DNA from: Acidimicrobiaceae bacterium | Lineage (GTDB): Bacteria; Actinomycetota; Acidimicrobiia; Acidimicrobiales; RAAP-2 | Assembly (NCBI GenBank): GCA_003132305.1 | Contig: PKXJ01000031.1 | Coordinates: forward strand, 34,353 to 79,373 | Reading direction: 5' to 3' | DNA length: 45,021 nt | Shown here: one piece after another, positions 1 to 7,575 of the stretch | Numbering within the stretch: the stretch's first letter is position 1 | Layout of the letters: every line of letters begins with the position of its first letter | The notes under the pieces: generated by a model | What the model was told of the DNA's origin: nothing | Databases searched by the model: none | What the model saw: only the letters and a program-made list of their open reading frames with translations | Translations under genes and position numbers: made by a program

Positions 1-603
1 GCGAGTCGTGACGTCACCGACAACGTAATGGTGCCAACTATCGCCTTAGCGAAGGCCGGCGGCACGACCGGCGAGTGGGCCGGCGCACTGCGTGACGTCT
101 TCGGCGAGTACCGCGCGCCCACGGGCGTGCGCGGGGGCGTCAACGCCCGAAGCGCGTCCTTTGGCCAACTGGTCGCGCGCTCTCAGGCCCTGCGCGACAG
201 GCGCGGCACCCCGCCCAAGTTGCTCGTCGCCAAACCCGGACTGGACGGGCACTCCAACGGCGCCGAACAGATCGCCGTCGCCGCGCGCGACGCGGGCTTC
301 GAGGTCATCTACCAGGGCATCCGTCTTTCACCCGAGGAGATCGTCGCGGCCGCGCGCGACGAGGACGTCGACGTCGTGGGCATCTCCATACTGTCGGGCT
401 CGCACCTCGCCCTCGTGCCCCGGGTCATCGAGGGCCTTCACGACGCGGGGGTCGACGCGAAAGTTGTGGTGGGCGGGATCGTGCCCGACGACGACGCGCG
501 CGAACTGAAAGCACTGGGTGTCGCGGCGATCTACACGCCCAAGGACTACTCCTTAGCGGCGATTATGGACGATCTCCTGGACCTTATCGAAGCGTCTCGT
601 TGA
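1..603 (+). CDS. ecm: ethylmalonyl-CoA mutase, C-terminal part (5' end outside window)
   Basis: B12-dependent carbon-skeleton mutase; in this family Ecm converts (2R)-ethylmalonyl-CoA to methylsuccinyl-CoA. The frame is open from base 1, so the gene begins upstream. What is visible is the end of the large substrate-binding domain (TTGEWAGALRDVFGEYRAPTGV) followed by the cobalamin-binding domain from about position 217. That domain has the base-off B12 motif GLDGHSNG (DxHxxG), then VVGISILSGSH and VVVGGIVP. The EYRAPTGV and AKPGLDGHSNGAEQIA stretches match the Ecm/MeaA type better than classical MutB (family knowledge). The nearby crotonyl-CoA carboxylase/reductase and epimerase support Ecm. 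A methylmalonyl-CoA mutase remains possible because the catalytic N-terminal domain is not in view. The stop at 601-603 faces the accE-like stop with only one base between. Confidence 0.78.
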   Translation, partial: ASRDVTDNVMVPTIALAKAGGTTGEWAGALRDVFGEYRAPTGVRGGVNARSASFGQLVARSQALRDRRGTPPKLLVAKPGLDGHSNGAEQIAVAARDAGFEVIYQGIRLSPEEIVAAARDEDVDVVGISILSGSHLALVPRVIEGLHDAGVDAKVVVGGIVPDDDARELKALGVAAIYTPKDYSLAAIMDDLLDLIEASR

Positions 604-604
604 G

Positions 605-784
605 CTAATGCGGGCGACGCAGCGAGAAGGGTCCCGAGTTAAACCAGCGTCCGGAGAATCGCCACGCCGGCGCCTTGTCCAGCACGCGTCGATGTTCGGC
701 CGTCAACAGCTCCTCGGCGGCCGCGATGAGTGCGGCCATCTCGTCCGGCGGCAAACCAGGGCGCGGCGCGAGTCCGTAACTCAT
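605..784 (-). CDS. small acyl-CoA carboxylase epsilon-like subunit
   Basis: A 59-residue protein read directly from the sequence. It starts at the ATG that overlaps the stop of the upstream carboxyltransferase gene (ATGA at 781-784), so translation is coupled. Visible features are LPPDEMAALIAAAEELL in the N-terminal half and a Trp/Arg-rich tail (WRFSGRWF, then SLRRPH). Small basic proteins ending in a W..SGRW-like motif directly after accD/pccB genes are the epsilon subunits of actinobacterial acyl-CoA carboxylases, such as AccE5 of mycobacteria. They promote holoenzyme assembly with the biotinylated alpha chain. No alpha subunit (biotin carboxylase/BCCP) is in the window. The assignment rests on position, size and the terminal motif. 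Confidence 0.68.
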   Translation of the reverse strand: MSYGLAPRPGLPPDEMAALIAAAEELLTAEHRRVLDKAPAWRFSGRWFNSGPFSLRRPH

Positions 785-2325
785 AGCGGCACGTTCCCGT
801 GCTTACGCTTGGGCAACTCTTCGCGCTTGCCTCTTAGGAGATCGAGCGAGCGAGCGAGAATCTGGCGGGTCTCCGCGGGGTCGATGACGTCGTCGATGAA
901 CCCACGTTCGGCCGCGACGTAGGGGTTCGCGTAGCGCTCCTCGTAGTCTTCGATGAGCCGCGCGCGCAGCTCCTCGGGATCGTCCGCTTCGGCGAGGTCA
1001 CGCCGGTAGACGATGCCCACGGCGCCCGAAGCGCCCATCACCGCGAGTTCGGCCGTGGGCCACGCGAAGGCCAGGTCCGCGCCAATGGACTTGGAGTTCA
1101 TGACGACGTACGCGCCGCCGTAGGCCTTGCGCGTGATGACCGAGATGCGCGGCACCGTCGCCTCGCAGAACGCGTAGAGCAGCTTCGCGCCGTGGCGAAT
1201 AATGCCGCCGTACTCTTGGGCGACACCGGGCATGAAGCCGGGCACGTCAACGAAGGTGACGATCGGCACGTTAAAGGCGTCACAGGTGCGAACGAATCGT
1301 GCGGCCTTCTCGCTCGACTCGATGTCGAGGACCCCGGCGAGAATCTGCGGCTGGTTCGAGATGAGCCCGATGGTGTGACCATCCAGGCGAGCGAAACCGC
1401 AGGTCACCTGTTGGGCGTACGTGGCGTGCACTTCCATGTAGTCACCACCGTCCACGACCGACGTGATGACCTTCTTCATGTCGTAGGGCTGATTCTGTGA
1501 CTGGGGCAAGAGATCGCGCAGGTTCTCGCAGAGTCGGTTGGGGTCGTCGCCGGTCATGATGCGCGGCGGCTCTTCCATGTTGTTCGACGGCAGGAACGAC
1601 AAGAGGTAGCGGACCTCGTCGAGCACGCTCTTCTCGTCGGGCAACACGAAGCTCGCCACGCCCGATTTCGTGGCGTGCGTCTGCGCGCCGCCGAGCTCTT
1701 CGAGGGTCACGTCCTCACCGGTGACGGACTTCACCACGTCGGGACCAGTAATGAACATGTGACTGGAGTCCTTCACCATGAAGATGAAGTCCGTCAACGC
1801 CGGCGAGTAGACCGCGCCGCCCGCGCAGGGCCCGAGGATGACCGAGATCTGTGGCACGACGCCCGACGCGCGAACGTTGCGCCGGAAAATCCCTCCGTAC
1901 GCGTCGAGACCGGCCACACCTTCTTGAATTCGCGCTCCCGCTCCGTCGTTCAGACCGATGATCGGAAGCCCCATCGTCGTCGCGAGGTCCATGATCTTTT
2001 GAATCTTCTCGCCGTGGGTCTCACCGAGCGCGCCCCCGAAGACGGTGAAGTCTTGGGAGTAGACGCAGACCTTGCGACCGTCGATCTTGCCGTACCCGGT
2101 GATGACGCCGTCGGAGTACGGGCGCGACTCCTCGAGGCCCATGCCCGAAGCGACGTGACGATTCAACATGTCGAGTTCTTGGAACGAGTCTTCGTCGAGG
2201 AGATACTCGAGACGTTCACGCGCGCTCATGCGACCCTTGGCGCGATGGCGCTCGATCGCTACTTCTCCACCCGCGACCCGAGCTTCAGCCTTGAGGGCCT
2301 CTAACTCCTTGAGACGATCCGCCAT
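781..2325 (-). CDS. pccB: propionyl-CoA carboxylase beta subunit (carboxyltransferase)
   Basis: Carboxyltransferase half of an acyl-CoA carboxylase; it moves CO2 from carboxybiotin to propionyl-CoA (or acetyl/butyryl-CoA), giving methylmalonyl-CoA. The protein has about 514 residues, the usual PccB/AccD5 length. It carries the two crotonase-like halves, with oxyanion-hole glycines in VILGPCAGGAVYSPALTDF (N-half) and RKAYGGAYVVMNSKSIGADL (C-half), and the C-terminal KRKHGNVPL signature. I chose the ATG at 2325 because GGAG lies six bases upstream of it. An ATG at 2337 would add MEHS. The stop overlaps the epsilon-like gene. Its product feeds the epimerase and mutase encoded next to it. Substrate preference cannot be fixed from sequence alone. 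Confidence 0.92.
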   Translation of the reverse strand: MADRLKELEALKAEARVAGGEVAIERHRAKGRMSARERLEYLLDEDSFQELDMLNRHVASGMGLEESRPYSDGVITGYGKIDGRKVCVYSQDFTVFGGALGETHGEKIQKIMDLATTMGLPIIGLNDGAGARIQEGVAGLDAYGGIFRRNVRASGVVPQISVILGPCAGGAVYSPALTDFIFMVKDSSHMFITGPDVVKSVTGEDVTLEELGGAQTHATKSGVASFVLPDEKSVLDEVRYLLSFLPSNNMEEPPRIMTGDDPNRLCENLRDLLPQSQNQPYDMKKVITSVVDGGDYMEVHATYAQQVTCGFARLDGHTIGLISNQPQILAGVLDIESSEKAARFVRTCDAFNVPIVTFVDVPGFMPGVAQEYGGIIRHGAKLLYAFCEATVPRISVITRKAYGGAYVVMNSKSIGADLAFAWPTAELAVMGASGAVGIVYRRDLAEADDPEELRARLIEDYEERYANPYVAAERGFIDDVIDPAETRQILARSLDLLRGKREELPKRKHGNVPL

Positions 2326-2508
2326 CGAGTGCTCCATATGGAGCCAGAATAGCCAGAACGCACGACCGATTCACAGTTCAAAATTGACGCGAAGGCGCGA
2401 AATCGAACAACCCAGAGTCACCGCAGGCGTTACCGCGAAGTAGGAATCTCTTGTTACTAGTAAGTAGCGAATTTCTAACTCTCGAGTAACCAGTTTCGTC
2501 GCGACGAA

Positions 2509-2922
2509 CTACTCGTTTTCTTGGACGAGCTCGATCAACGTGCCAAAGGACGCCTTGGGATGGATAAACGCCACCGTCGTGGATCGTGATCCCGGACGCG
2601 GCGTTTGATCGATCACTTGATAGCCCGACGCCTTCACCGCCTCGAGTGCCGCCGCGCAGTTGGCGACGCGATAGGCCACGTGATGGAGCCCTTCACCCTT
2701 TCTTTCGAGATACTTCGCGACCGGTGAATCGTCGCGCGTCGGCGTGAGAAGTTGTACGTACGAATCGGCAACGCGCACCAACGCTTCCTCGACGCCGTCG
2801 GACTCGACGATCTCTCGATGCACCACCAACGCGCCAAAGACGTCGGCGTACCACGCAATCGCGGCGTCGAGATCACGAACGGCGATGGCCACGTGGTCGA
2901 TCTCGGTTAACAAGGAGTCCAC
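2509..2922 (-). CDS. mce: methylmalonyl-CoA (ethylmalonyl-CoA) epimerase
   Basis: Vicinal-oxygen-chelate (glyoxalase-fold) epimerase of 137 residues. It interconverts the 2S and 2R forms of methylmalonyl-CoA, and in ethylmalonyl-CoA pathway organisms also ethylmalonyl-CoA (family knowledge). The metal ligands expected from characterised epimerases are all visible: His10 (EIDHVAIAV), Gln57 (SYVQLL), His80/81 (GLHHVAYRV) and Glu131 (LIELVQE). It starts 2 bases after the ccr stop, so the two genes are certainly one operon. The pairing makes chemical sense, because Ccr makes (2S)-ethylmalonyl-CoA and the mutase needs the 2R form. Confidence 0.93.
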   Translation of the reverse strand: MDSLLTEIDHVAIAVRDLDAAIAWYADVFGALVVHREIVESDGVEEALVRVADSYVQLLTPTRDDSPVAKYLERKGEGLHHVAYRVANCAAALEAVKASGYQVIDQTPRPGSRSTTVAFIHPKASFGTLIELVQENE

Positions 2923-2924
2923 GG

Positions 2925-4268
2925 TTACTCCTTGTCGTGGCGGCGAAAGATGGTGAGGCGATCTTCGCCCACGCGAGCACGAAGTTCAGGGTCGGTGATG
3001 CCGAGTCCCTCGCTCGGCGCCACGCAGAGAACGCCAATCTTTCCCTCGTGGCGGTTGTGGTGCATCTGGTAGGCGGCGTCGCCAACCTCCTCCATGGCAA
3101 AGACCGCCGAGAGTGTGGGCACGACCGCACCGTCGATAATTGTCTGATTGGCCGACCACGCCTCGCGATAGTTCGAAAAGTGCGTGCCCTTGATCGTCTT
3201 AAGTTTCATCCACAGATGACGGTTGTCGTACTCGATCATGTAACCAGTCGTCGCGGCGCAGGTCACGATGGTCCCGCCACGATTCGTGACAAAAACACTC
3301 GCGCCCATGGTCGAACGGCCAGGGTGTTCGAACACAATGTCGGGGTCACTGCCGACGAGCGATCGAATATCTCTGCCCAAGCGGCGCCACTCGCGTTCGT
3401 CTTGGGTGTGCTCGTCCTGCCAAAACTGATAGTTCATCTCGGTGCGATTGATGACGTGTTCACAGCCGAGCTCTCGCAGCATCGTCGCCTTCGCCTCACT
3501 CGACACGACACCGATGGGCACACCTCCGGAGTTCAAGACGTGTTGCACGGCGAACGAGCCGAGCCCCCCCGACGCGCCCCAGACCAAAACCTTGTCGCCC
3601 TGGGTAACCGGCTTGCCGTTTCGTGAGACCAACATCCGATAGGCCGTGGAGTTGCACAGGGCGTTCACTGCGGCCTCTTCCCACGTGAGATGGGTCGGTT
3701 TGGGCATCAGCTGGTTGGCCCTGACGACCGCGATGTCCGCCAGTCCGCCGAAGTTGGTCTCGAATCCCCAGATGCGCTGATTGCTCGCCATCATGGAGTC
3801 GTCGTGACTGCTCGGGTCTTGGTCGTCGACGTAGCTGCAGTGCACGGTGACCTCATCGCCCACCTTCCAGTTTCTCACCAACGATCCCGTTCGCAGGATG
3901 ACACCCGCGGCGTCGGATCCGACGACGTGATAGTCCAAAGCGTGACGTTGACCCCAGATCGACTCCGTGGCCAGACGGTCGAGAAAGTCAAAGGTGGGCA
4001 GGGGCTCGAAGATGCTCGTCCAGACGGTATTGAAGTTGATCGACGACGCCATCACCGCGACGTACACCTCGTTGGGCGCGAGTTCGGGCACGGGCACGTC
4101 GTCGACGTGCAGACTTCGGCGCGGATCCTTGTCCTTGCTCGCGACGCCTTCGAACATCTTCTGCTCGTCGCGTCGAACAAACACTGCCCGATACGTATCT
4201 GGCATCGCGATGGCCGCCAGGGTGTCGGGGGACGCCTTCGCCACGACGGCGTCAAGAATCTCACTCAT
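2925..4268 (-). CDS. ccr: crotonyl-CoA carboxylase/reductase
   Basis: Medium-chain dehydrogenase/reductase that reductively carboxylates crotonyl-CoA with NADPH and CO2 to (2S)-ethylmalonyl-CoA, the key step of the ethylmalonyl-CoA pathway. The start at 4268 (MSEILDAVV...) gives 447 residues and aligns with the usual Ccr N-terminus; an upstream in-frame ATG at 4337 would add 23 residues. The four CO2-binding residues known from the Kitasatospora enzyme appear at matching places: Asn80 in INFNTVW, Phe169-Glu170 in WGFETNFGG, and His363 in GTHFSNYREAW. The NADPH-binding loop is WGASGGLGS (about 230-238). Retention of all four argues for a true carboxylase and not a plain enoyl reductase. The epimerase gene follows after 2 bases. 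Confidence 0.95.
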   Translation of the reverse strand: MSEILDAVVAKASPDTLAAIAMPDTYRAVFVRRDEQKMFEGVASKDKDPRRSLHVDDVPVPELAPNEVYVAVMASSINFNTVWTSIFEPLPTFDFLDRLATESIWGQRHALDYHVVGSDAAGVILRTGSLVRNWKVGDEVTVHCSYVDDQDPSSHDDSMMASNQRIWGFETNFGGLADIAVVRANQLMPKPTHLTWEEAAVNALCNSTAYRMLVSRNGKPVTQGDKVLVWGASGGLGSFAVQHVLNSGGVPIGVVSSEAKATMLRELGCEHVINRTEMNYQFWQDEHTQDEREWRRLGRDIRSLVGSDPDIVFEHPGRSTMGASVFVTNRGGTIVTCAATTGYMIEYDNRHLWMKLKTIKGTHFSNYREAWSANQTIIDGAVVPTLSAVFAMEEVGDAAYQMHHNRHEGKIGVLCVAPSEGLGITDPELRARVGEDRLTIFRRHDKE

Positions 4269-4402
4269 CTGCGCGAGACTACTTGGCAATCCCATGCGCC
4301 GGAACCGAATTCGGTCGTCGTCGCGAACGCTTCGCACGCGGAATCAAGGATTCTGAAAACCATTAGTGCGCGAAGGCCATGGGCTCGAGTCTTTCCAGGG
4401 CC

Positions 4403-4424
4403 GCCTCGATCATCTGATCGAGGC
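4403..4424. promoter_or_regulatory. perfect inverted repeat between usp and ccr
   Basis: GCCTCGATCATCTGATCGAGGC is a perfect palindrome apart from the central TC. It can fold with a 9-bp stem and 4-base loop. It lies about 135 bases upstream of the ccr start and about 72 bases beyond the usp stop. No T-run follows on the minus strand, so an operator for ccr or a non-canonical terminator of usp are both possible. Which one is inference. Confidence 0.4.
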
Positions 4425-4495
4425 CCCGTCCCCTTCCCTCCTCTCAGGAGTTGCCCGACGCTTCTCGGCAAGTTGAGCAGCGACGAAGTGCGCCC

Positions 4496-4921
4496 CTATT
4501 CAGAGGTGTCGATGATGGCTACCGAACACGGCGCGCCGTGGGCCACCGAATTCGGAACACTGCCTAGGACACGTCGCGCCCCACGCATGCCTCGATTGCC
4601 GACCACGATGAGATCCGCGTTGAGCTCCGTTGCCTTATTGATTAAAGCCTCGGCCGGGTCACCCAACACTTCGTGGAGCTTGAATTCGATGCCCTCACGC
4701 TTTGGAATGAAGGAGAGATCCTGAAGGAGTGTGTCGGTCTCTCCTTCAGTGGTCAGGTGACGAAACGCGTCGGGCAAGTAGTTCTCCTGACGGGACTTTG
4801 GCTCGTAGGCCGTGACGATATGGAGGACTCCTCCGGACATCTTGGCCATCTCGGTGGCGGCCTCCACGGCTCGCTTGGCCGTCGTCGAACCGTCAGCGCC
4901 AACTACCACTACATCGAACAT
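4496..4921 (-). CDS. universal stress protein (UspA family)
   Basis: Single-domain, cytoplasmic Usp of 141 residues. The ATP-binding signature G-x2-G-x9-G-S is visible at the C-terminal end (VVGNRGMRGARRVLGSVPNSV region), and the N-terminal strand VVVGADGSTTAKRAVE carries the Asp that contacts adenine. This makes it a likely nucleotide-binding member. Usp proteins modulate stress survival and sometimes enzyme acetylation or activity; the specific client cannot be inferred. It is transcribed toward ccr and divergent from the thiolase gene, with 260 bases between the two starts. Confidence 0.9.
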   Translation of the reverse strand: MFDVVVVGADGSTTAKRAVEAATEMAKMSGGVLHIVTAYEPKSRQENYLPDAFRHLTTEGETDTLLQDLSFIPKREGIEFKLHEVLGDPAEALINKATELNADLIVVGNRGMRGARRVLGSVPNSVAHGAPCSVAIIDTSE

Positions 4922-5181
4922 GCTCTCGCACCCATTCTCGCCGCGCCACCTGGGTTAAGACCCTTCAGAACCTCTCGGAACGCCGGTTCACCGAAGAATA
5001 CTCTTTGACCGAGTTAGCGCCACTTCCGAGCTCCAAACGCGGGCAACGTTCTCTCAAGGCCGCCACCGAGTCTCGTTGGCGCCAGGCCGAGCGACTCGGC
5101 GACCTCGCTCGCCCACTCCAGCGACGAAACGCCTATCGTTTCAGATGGATCCCCTCAAGGGTTCGTTGCTAAGGAGTCACT

Positions 5182-6360
5182 ATGTCGCGCAGTGTCATCG
5201 TCGCCGGAAGTCGCACCGCCATTGGCAAGCTCTCGGGAGCCTTCGCCACCCTCAGCGCCCACGACCTTGGAGGCGCGGCGATCAAAAGTGTCTTGGAGAA
5301 GACCGGCGTCGACCCCGCGAGCGTGGACGCCGTCTTGATGGGTCAGGTTCTTCAAGCCGGCCAGGGTCAGATCACCGCTCGCCAAGCCGCCGTGAAGGCC
5401 GGTATCCCCATGACCGTGCACGCCACGAACATTAATAAGGTCTGTCTCTCGGGCCTGCAGACCATCTACCTGGCCGATCTCATGATCCGCGCCGGTGAGG
5501 CGGACATCATCGTCGCCGGCGGCATGGAGTCCATGACGAACGCTCCCTACCTACTGCCCGGCGCGCGCGCCGGCTATCGAATCGGTGACCAGAGTGTCGT
5601 CGACTCCATGATGTTCGACGGACTTACCTGCGCCTTCGACAACTGCGCGATGGGCCTCGCCACCGAGCGCTACAACAAGGGTCAGATCAGTCGCGCTCGC
5701 CAAGACGAATTCTCCGCGCGAAGCCACCAACTCGCGGCGGCCGCTACGGCGTCGGGCAAGTTCGCCGAAGAGATCGTTGGCGTCGCGGTGCCCCAACGAC
5801 GGGGCGATCCGATCGTTGTCTCCGTCGACGAGGGCGTGCGCGGCGACACCACCGCTGAATCGCTCGGCCAACTTCGCACCGCCTTCGAAAAGGACGGCAC
5901 CATCACGGCCGGCAACGCGTCGCAGATCTCCGACGGTGGCGCGGCGGTGCTCGTGATGTCCGAAGAGCGAGCTCACCAGCTGGGCCTTACGCCACTGGGC
6001 GAGCTAGTCAGCTACGGCCAGGTCGCCGGACCCGACACGTCACTGCTCACCCAACCGTCGCGGGCCATCTTCCAGGCCGTGAAGAAGGCCGACCTCGACC
6101 TAAAGGACCTCGACCTCTTCGAGATCAACGAAGCCTTCGCTGCCGTTGGTCTCGCGTCGGTCGACGACCTCGGCGTGAGCGAAGACAAGGTCAACGTCAA
6201 CGGCGGAGCGGTCGCGATGGGTCACCCGGTGGGCATGTCGGGGACTCGACTCGCGCTCACCGCGCTACTCGAGTTGCGCCGTCGCGGTGGCGGCGTGGCC
6301 GCGGTCGCGCTATGTGGTGGCGGCGGCCAGGGCGACGCCGCGATACTTCGCTCGCTCTAA
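5182..6360 (+). CDS. acetyl-CoA C-acetyltransferase (thiolase)
   Basis: Thiolase of 392 residues that would condense two acetyl-CoA to acetoacetyl-CoA or run the reverse reaction. The nucleophilic Cys88 is in INKVCLSGLQTI. The catalytic His is in GGAVAMGHPVGMSGTR and the acid/base Cys in ALCGGGGQGDA near the C-terminus. A clear Shine-Dalgarno (AAGGAGT) lies just before the ATG. The position after the active-site Cys is Leu, whereas most biosynthetic thiolases have Gly (VCGSGL). The context of ccr, epimerase and mutase suggests it supplies acetoacetyl-CoA for the crotonyl-CoA branch. PhaB/PhaJ homologues are not in the window. The 3' end overlaps the convergent sixA-like gene by 4 bases. Confidence 0.92.
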   Translation: MSRSVIVAGSRTAIGKLSGAFATLSAHDLGGAAIKSVLEKTGVDPASVDAVLMGQVLQAGQGQITARQAAVKAGIPMTVHATNINKVCLSGLQTIYLADLMIRAGEADIIVAGGMESMTNAPYLLPGARAGYRIGDQSVVDSMMFDGLTCAFDNCAMGLATERYNKGQISRARQDEFSARSHQLAAAATASGKFAEEIVGVAVPQRRGDPIVVSVDEGVRGDTTAESLGQLRTAFEKDGTITAGNASQISDGGAAVLVMSEERAHQLGLTPLGELVSYGQVAGPDTSLLTQPSRAIFQAVKKADLDLKDLDLFEINEAFAAVGLASVDDLGVSEDKVNVNGGAVAMGHPVGMSGTRLALTALLELRRRGGGVAAVALCGGGGQGDAAILRSL

Positions 6361-6887
6361 TCAGGGACGTAGCGAGCGACGAGGTCGTAGTGAGCAAGAC
6401 CGAGCTGATGGTCCTCGGGTACCGCGAGGACGTACGCGCCGGCCAGGGGAAATCCTTCGCGAAGCGACCGGGGAAGTTCGGGCACCAACGACCACAGAAG
6501 TTCGAGCACCGTGGGGTTGTGACCGAGGACGAGTAACGACGTCGTCACCGGATCGATCGCGGCCAGATCGATCAGGACATCCTCGGCCGAGACGTCGCGC
6601 AGCCCGTTGTAGATCAGCTCGCTAAATACTCGCTCGGTGACGAAGGGCGTTCCGTCAAAGGCCCGTCGAAAGGTCTCTCTGGTACGAGCCGCGGCGCTCA
6701 CGAGCGCCGTCGTCGGGCCATAGAGGCCGAGTTCACTTGCGTCGCTGGCCCACGCGCGCAGTTGTTCACACTGTCGTTTCCCTCGATCATTCAACTTTCG
6801 ATCGAAGTCACTCTGACCGGGCGTGGCCTTCTCGGCCTTGGCGTGGCGAACGATGGTGAGATAGCGCACGGGCGTAGTCTCTCGCAC
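6357..6887 (-). CDS. SixA-like histidine phosphatase
   Basis: Histidine (phosphoglycerate-mutase-like) phosphatase of about 176 residues. The RHG-type motif is IVRHAKAEK (Arg14-His15), followed by LNDRGKRQC, a Glu-containing loop SELIYNGLRDVSAED and the second-His motif LLVLGHNPTVLELL. This layout matches the short SixA group, which dephosphorylates phospho-His or other small phosphoesters; the substrate here is unknown. The start is a GTG at 6887; a second GTG six codons later (VRYLTIVRHAK) is equally plausible. Convergent with the thiolase, and separate from the recR-dnaX unit by 85 bases. Confidence 0.85.
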   Translation of the reverse strand: MRETTPVRYLTIVRHAKAEKATPGQSDFDRKLNDRGKRQCEQLRAWASDASELGLYGPTTALVSAAARTRETFRRAFDGTPFVTERVFSELIYNGLRDVSAEDVLIDLAAIDPVTTSLLVLGHNPTVLELLWSLVPELPRSLREGFPLAGAYVLAVPEDHQLGLAHYDLVARYVPD

Positions 6888-6972
6888 CTTTTGACTCAGC
6901 GAAAATCGCCCCCTGGTTATGGCGAGCCCGGCCCTCCGCGGCGGTCACGACATCTGTCGTAGTGCGAGTTGG

Positions 6973-7575
6973 CTAATCGCTTAGTACGCGACGGCCGTCG
7001 ATCGCTCGGCCCAACGTCAAGTCGTCAGCGAACTCCAAGTCGCCCCCCACCGGAAGTCCACTCGCGGGCTGCGAGACGATGAGGCCCGGCACCTGCAGGA
7101 GTCGACTGAGATACATCGCGGTGTGGTCGCCTTCGACGTTGGAGTTAAAGCAGAGAATGACCTCCTTCACCGGCCCGTGGAGCCGTTGGAGCAGTTCTTG
7201 AATCTTCAGCCGATCGGGCGTCACGCCCTCGAGCGGATTTAAGACGCCGTGCAGAACGTGATACGTCCCGTGAAAGGCGCCCGAACGTTCAACGGCCACG
7301 ACGTCGGGTGGACTCTCGACGACACAGATCAGGGTCTGATCGCGCCGGGTGTCGGCACAGATTGGACACAGTCCACCGGATTCGGCGATGTTGCAGCATC
7401 GCTCGCAGAACGAGAGCTTCACCTTCATCTCACCAAGCGACAACGCGAGACGATCGACGTCTTCGCTGGGCTGGCGCATAAGCCAAAAGGCAATGCGCTG
7501 CGCCGACTTCGAACCAACGCCGGGAAATCGTCCCAGTTCATCGACCACGGCTTGCAGGGCTGGTGGGTAGGTCAC
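6973..7575 (-). CDS. recR: recombination mediator protein RecR
   Basis: A 200-residue RecR of the RecFOR gap-repair pathway, loading RecA at single-strand gaps. Visible in order: an N-terminal helix-hairpin-helix (LGRFPGVGSKSAQRIAF, about 14-30), a four-Cys zinc finger (Cys57, Cys60, Cys70, Cys73), and a Toprim domain (ICVVESPPDVVAVE, then CFNSNVEGDHTAMYL). The C-terminus is SGLPVGGDLEFADDLTLGRAI. The start overlaps the dnaX stop by 4 bases, so the two are co-translated. The ybaB/ebfC gene that usually sits between dnaX and recR is absent. Confidence 0.97.
   Translation of the reverse strand: MTYPPALQAVVDELGRFPGVGSKSAQRIAFWLMRQPSEDVDRLALSLGEMKVKLSFCERCCNIAESGGLCPICADTRRDQTLICVVESPPDVVAVERSGAFHGTYHVLHGVLNPLEGVTPDRLKIQELLQRLHGPVKEVILCFNSNVEGDHTAMYLSRLLQVPGLIVSQPASGLPVGGDLEFADDLTLGRAIDGRRVLSD

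Noticed and set aside
4922-5181. Short plus-strand frames (for example 5076-5435) upstream of the thiolase
   Set aside because: They overlap the thiolase start in another frame and have no features; the spacer is a divergent promoter region.
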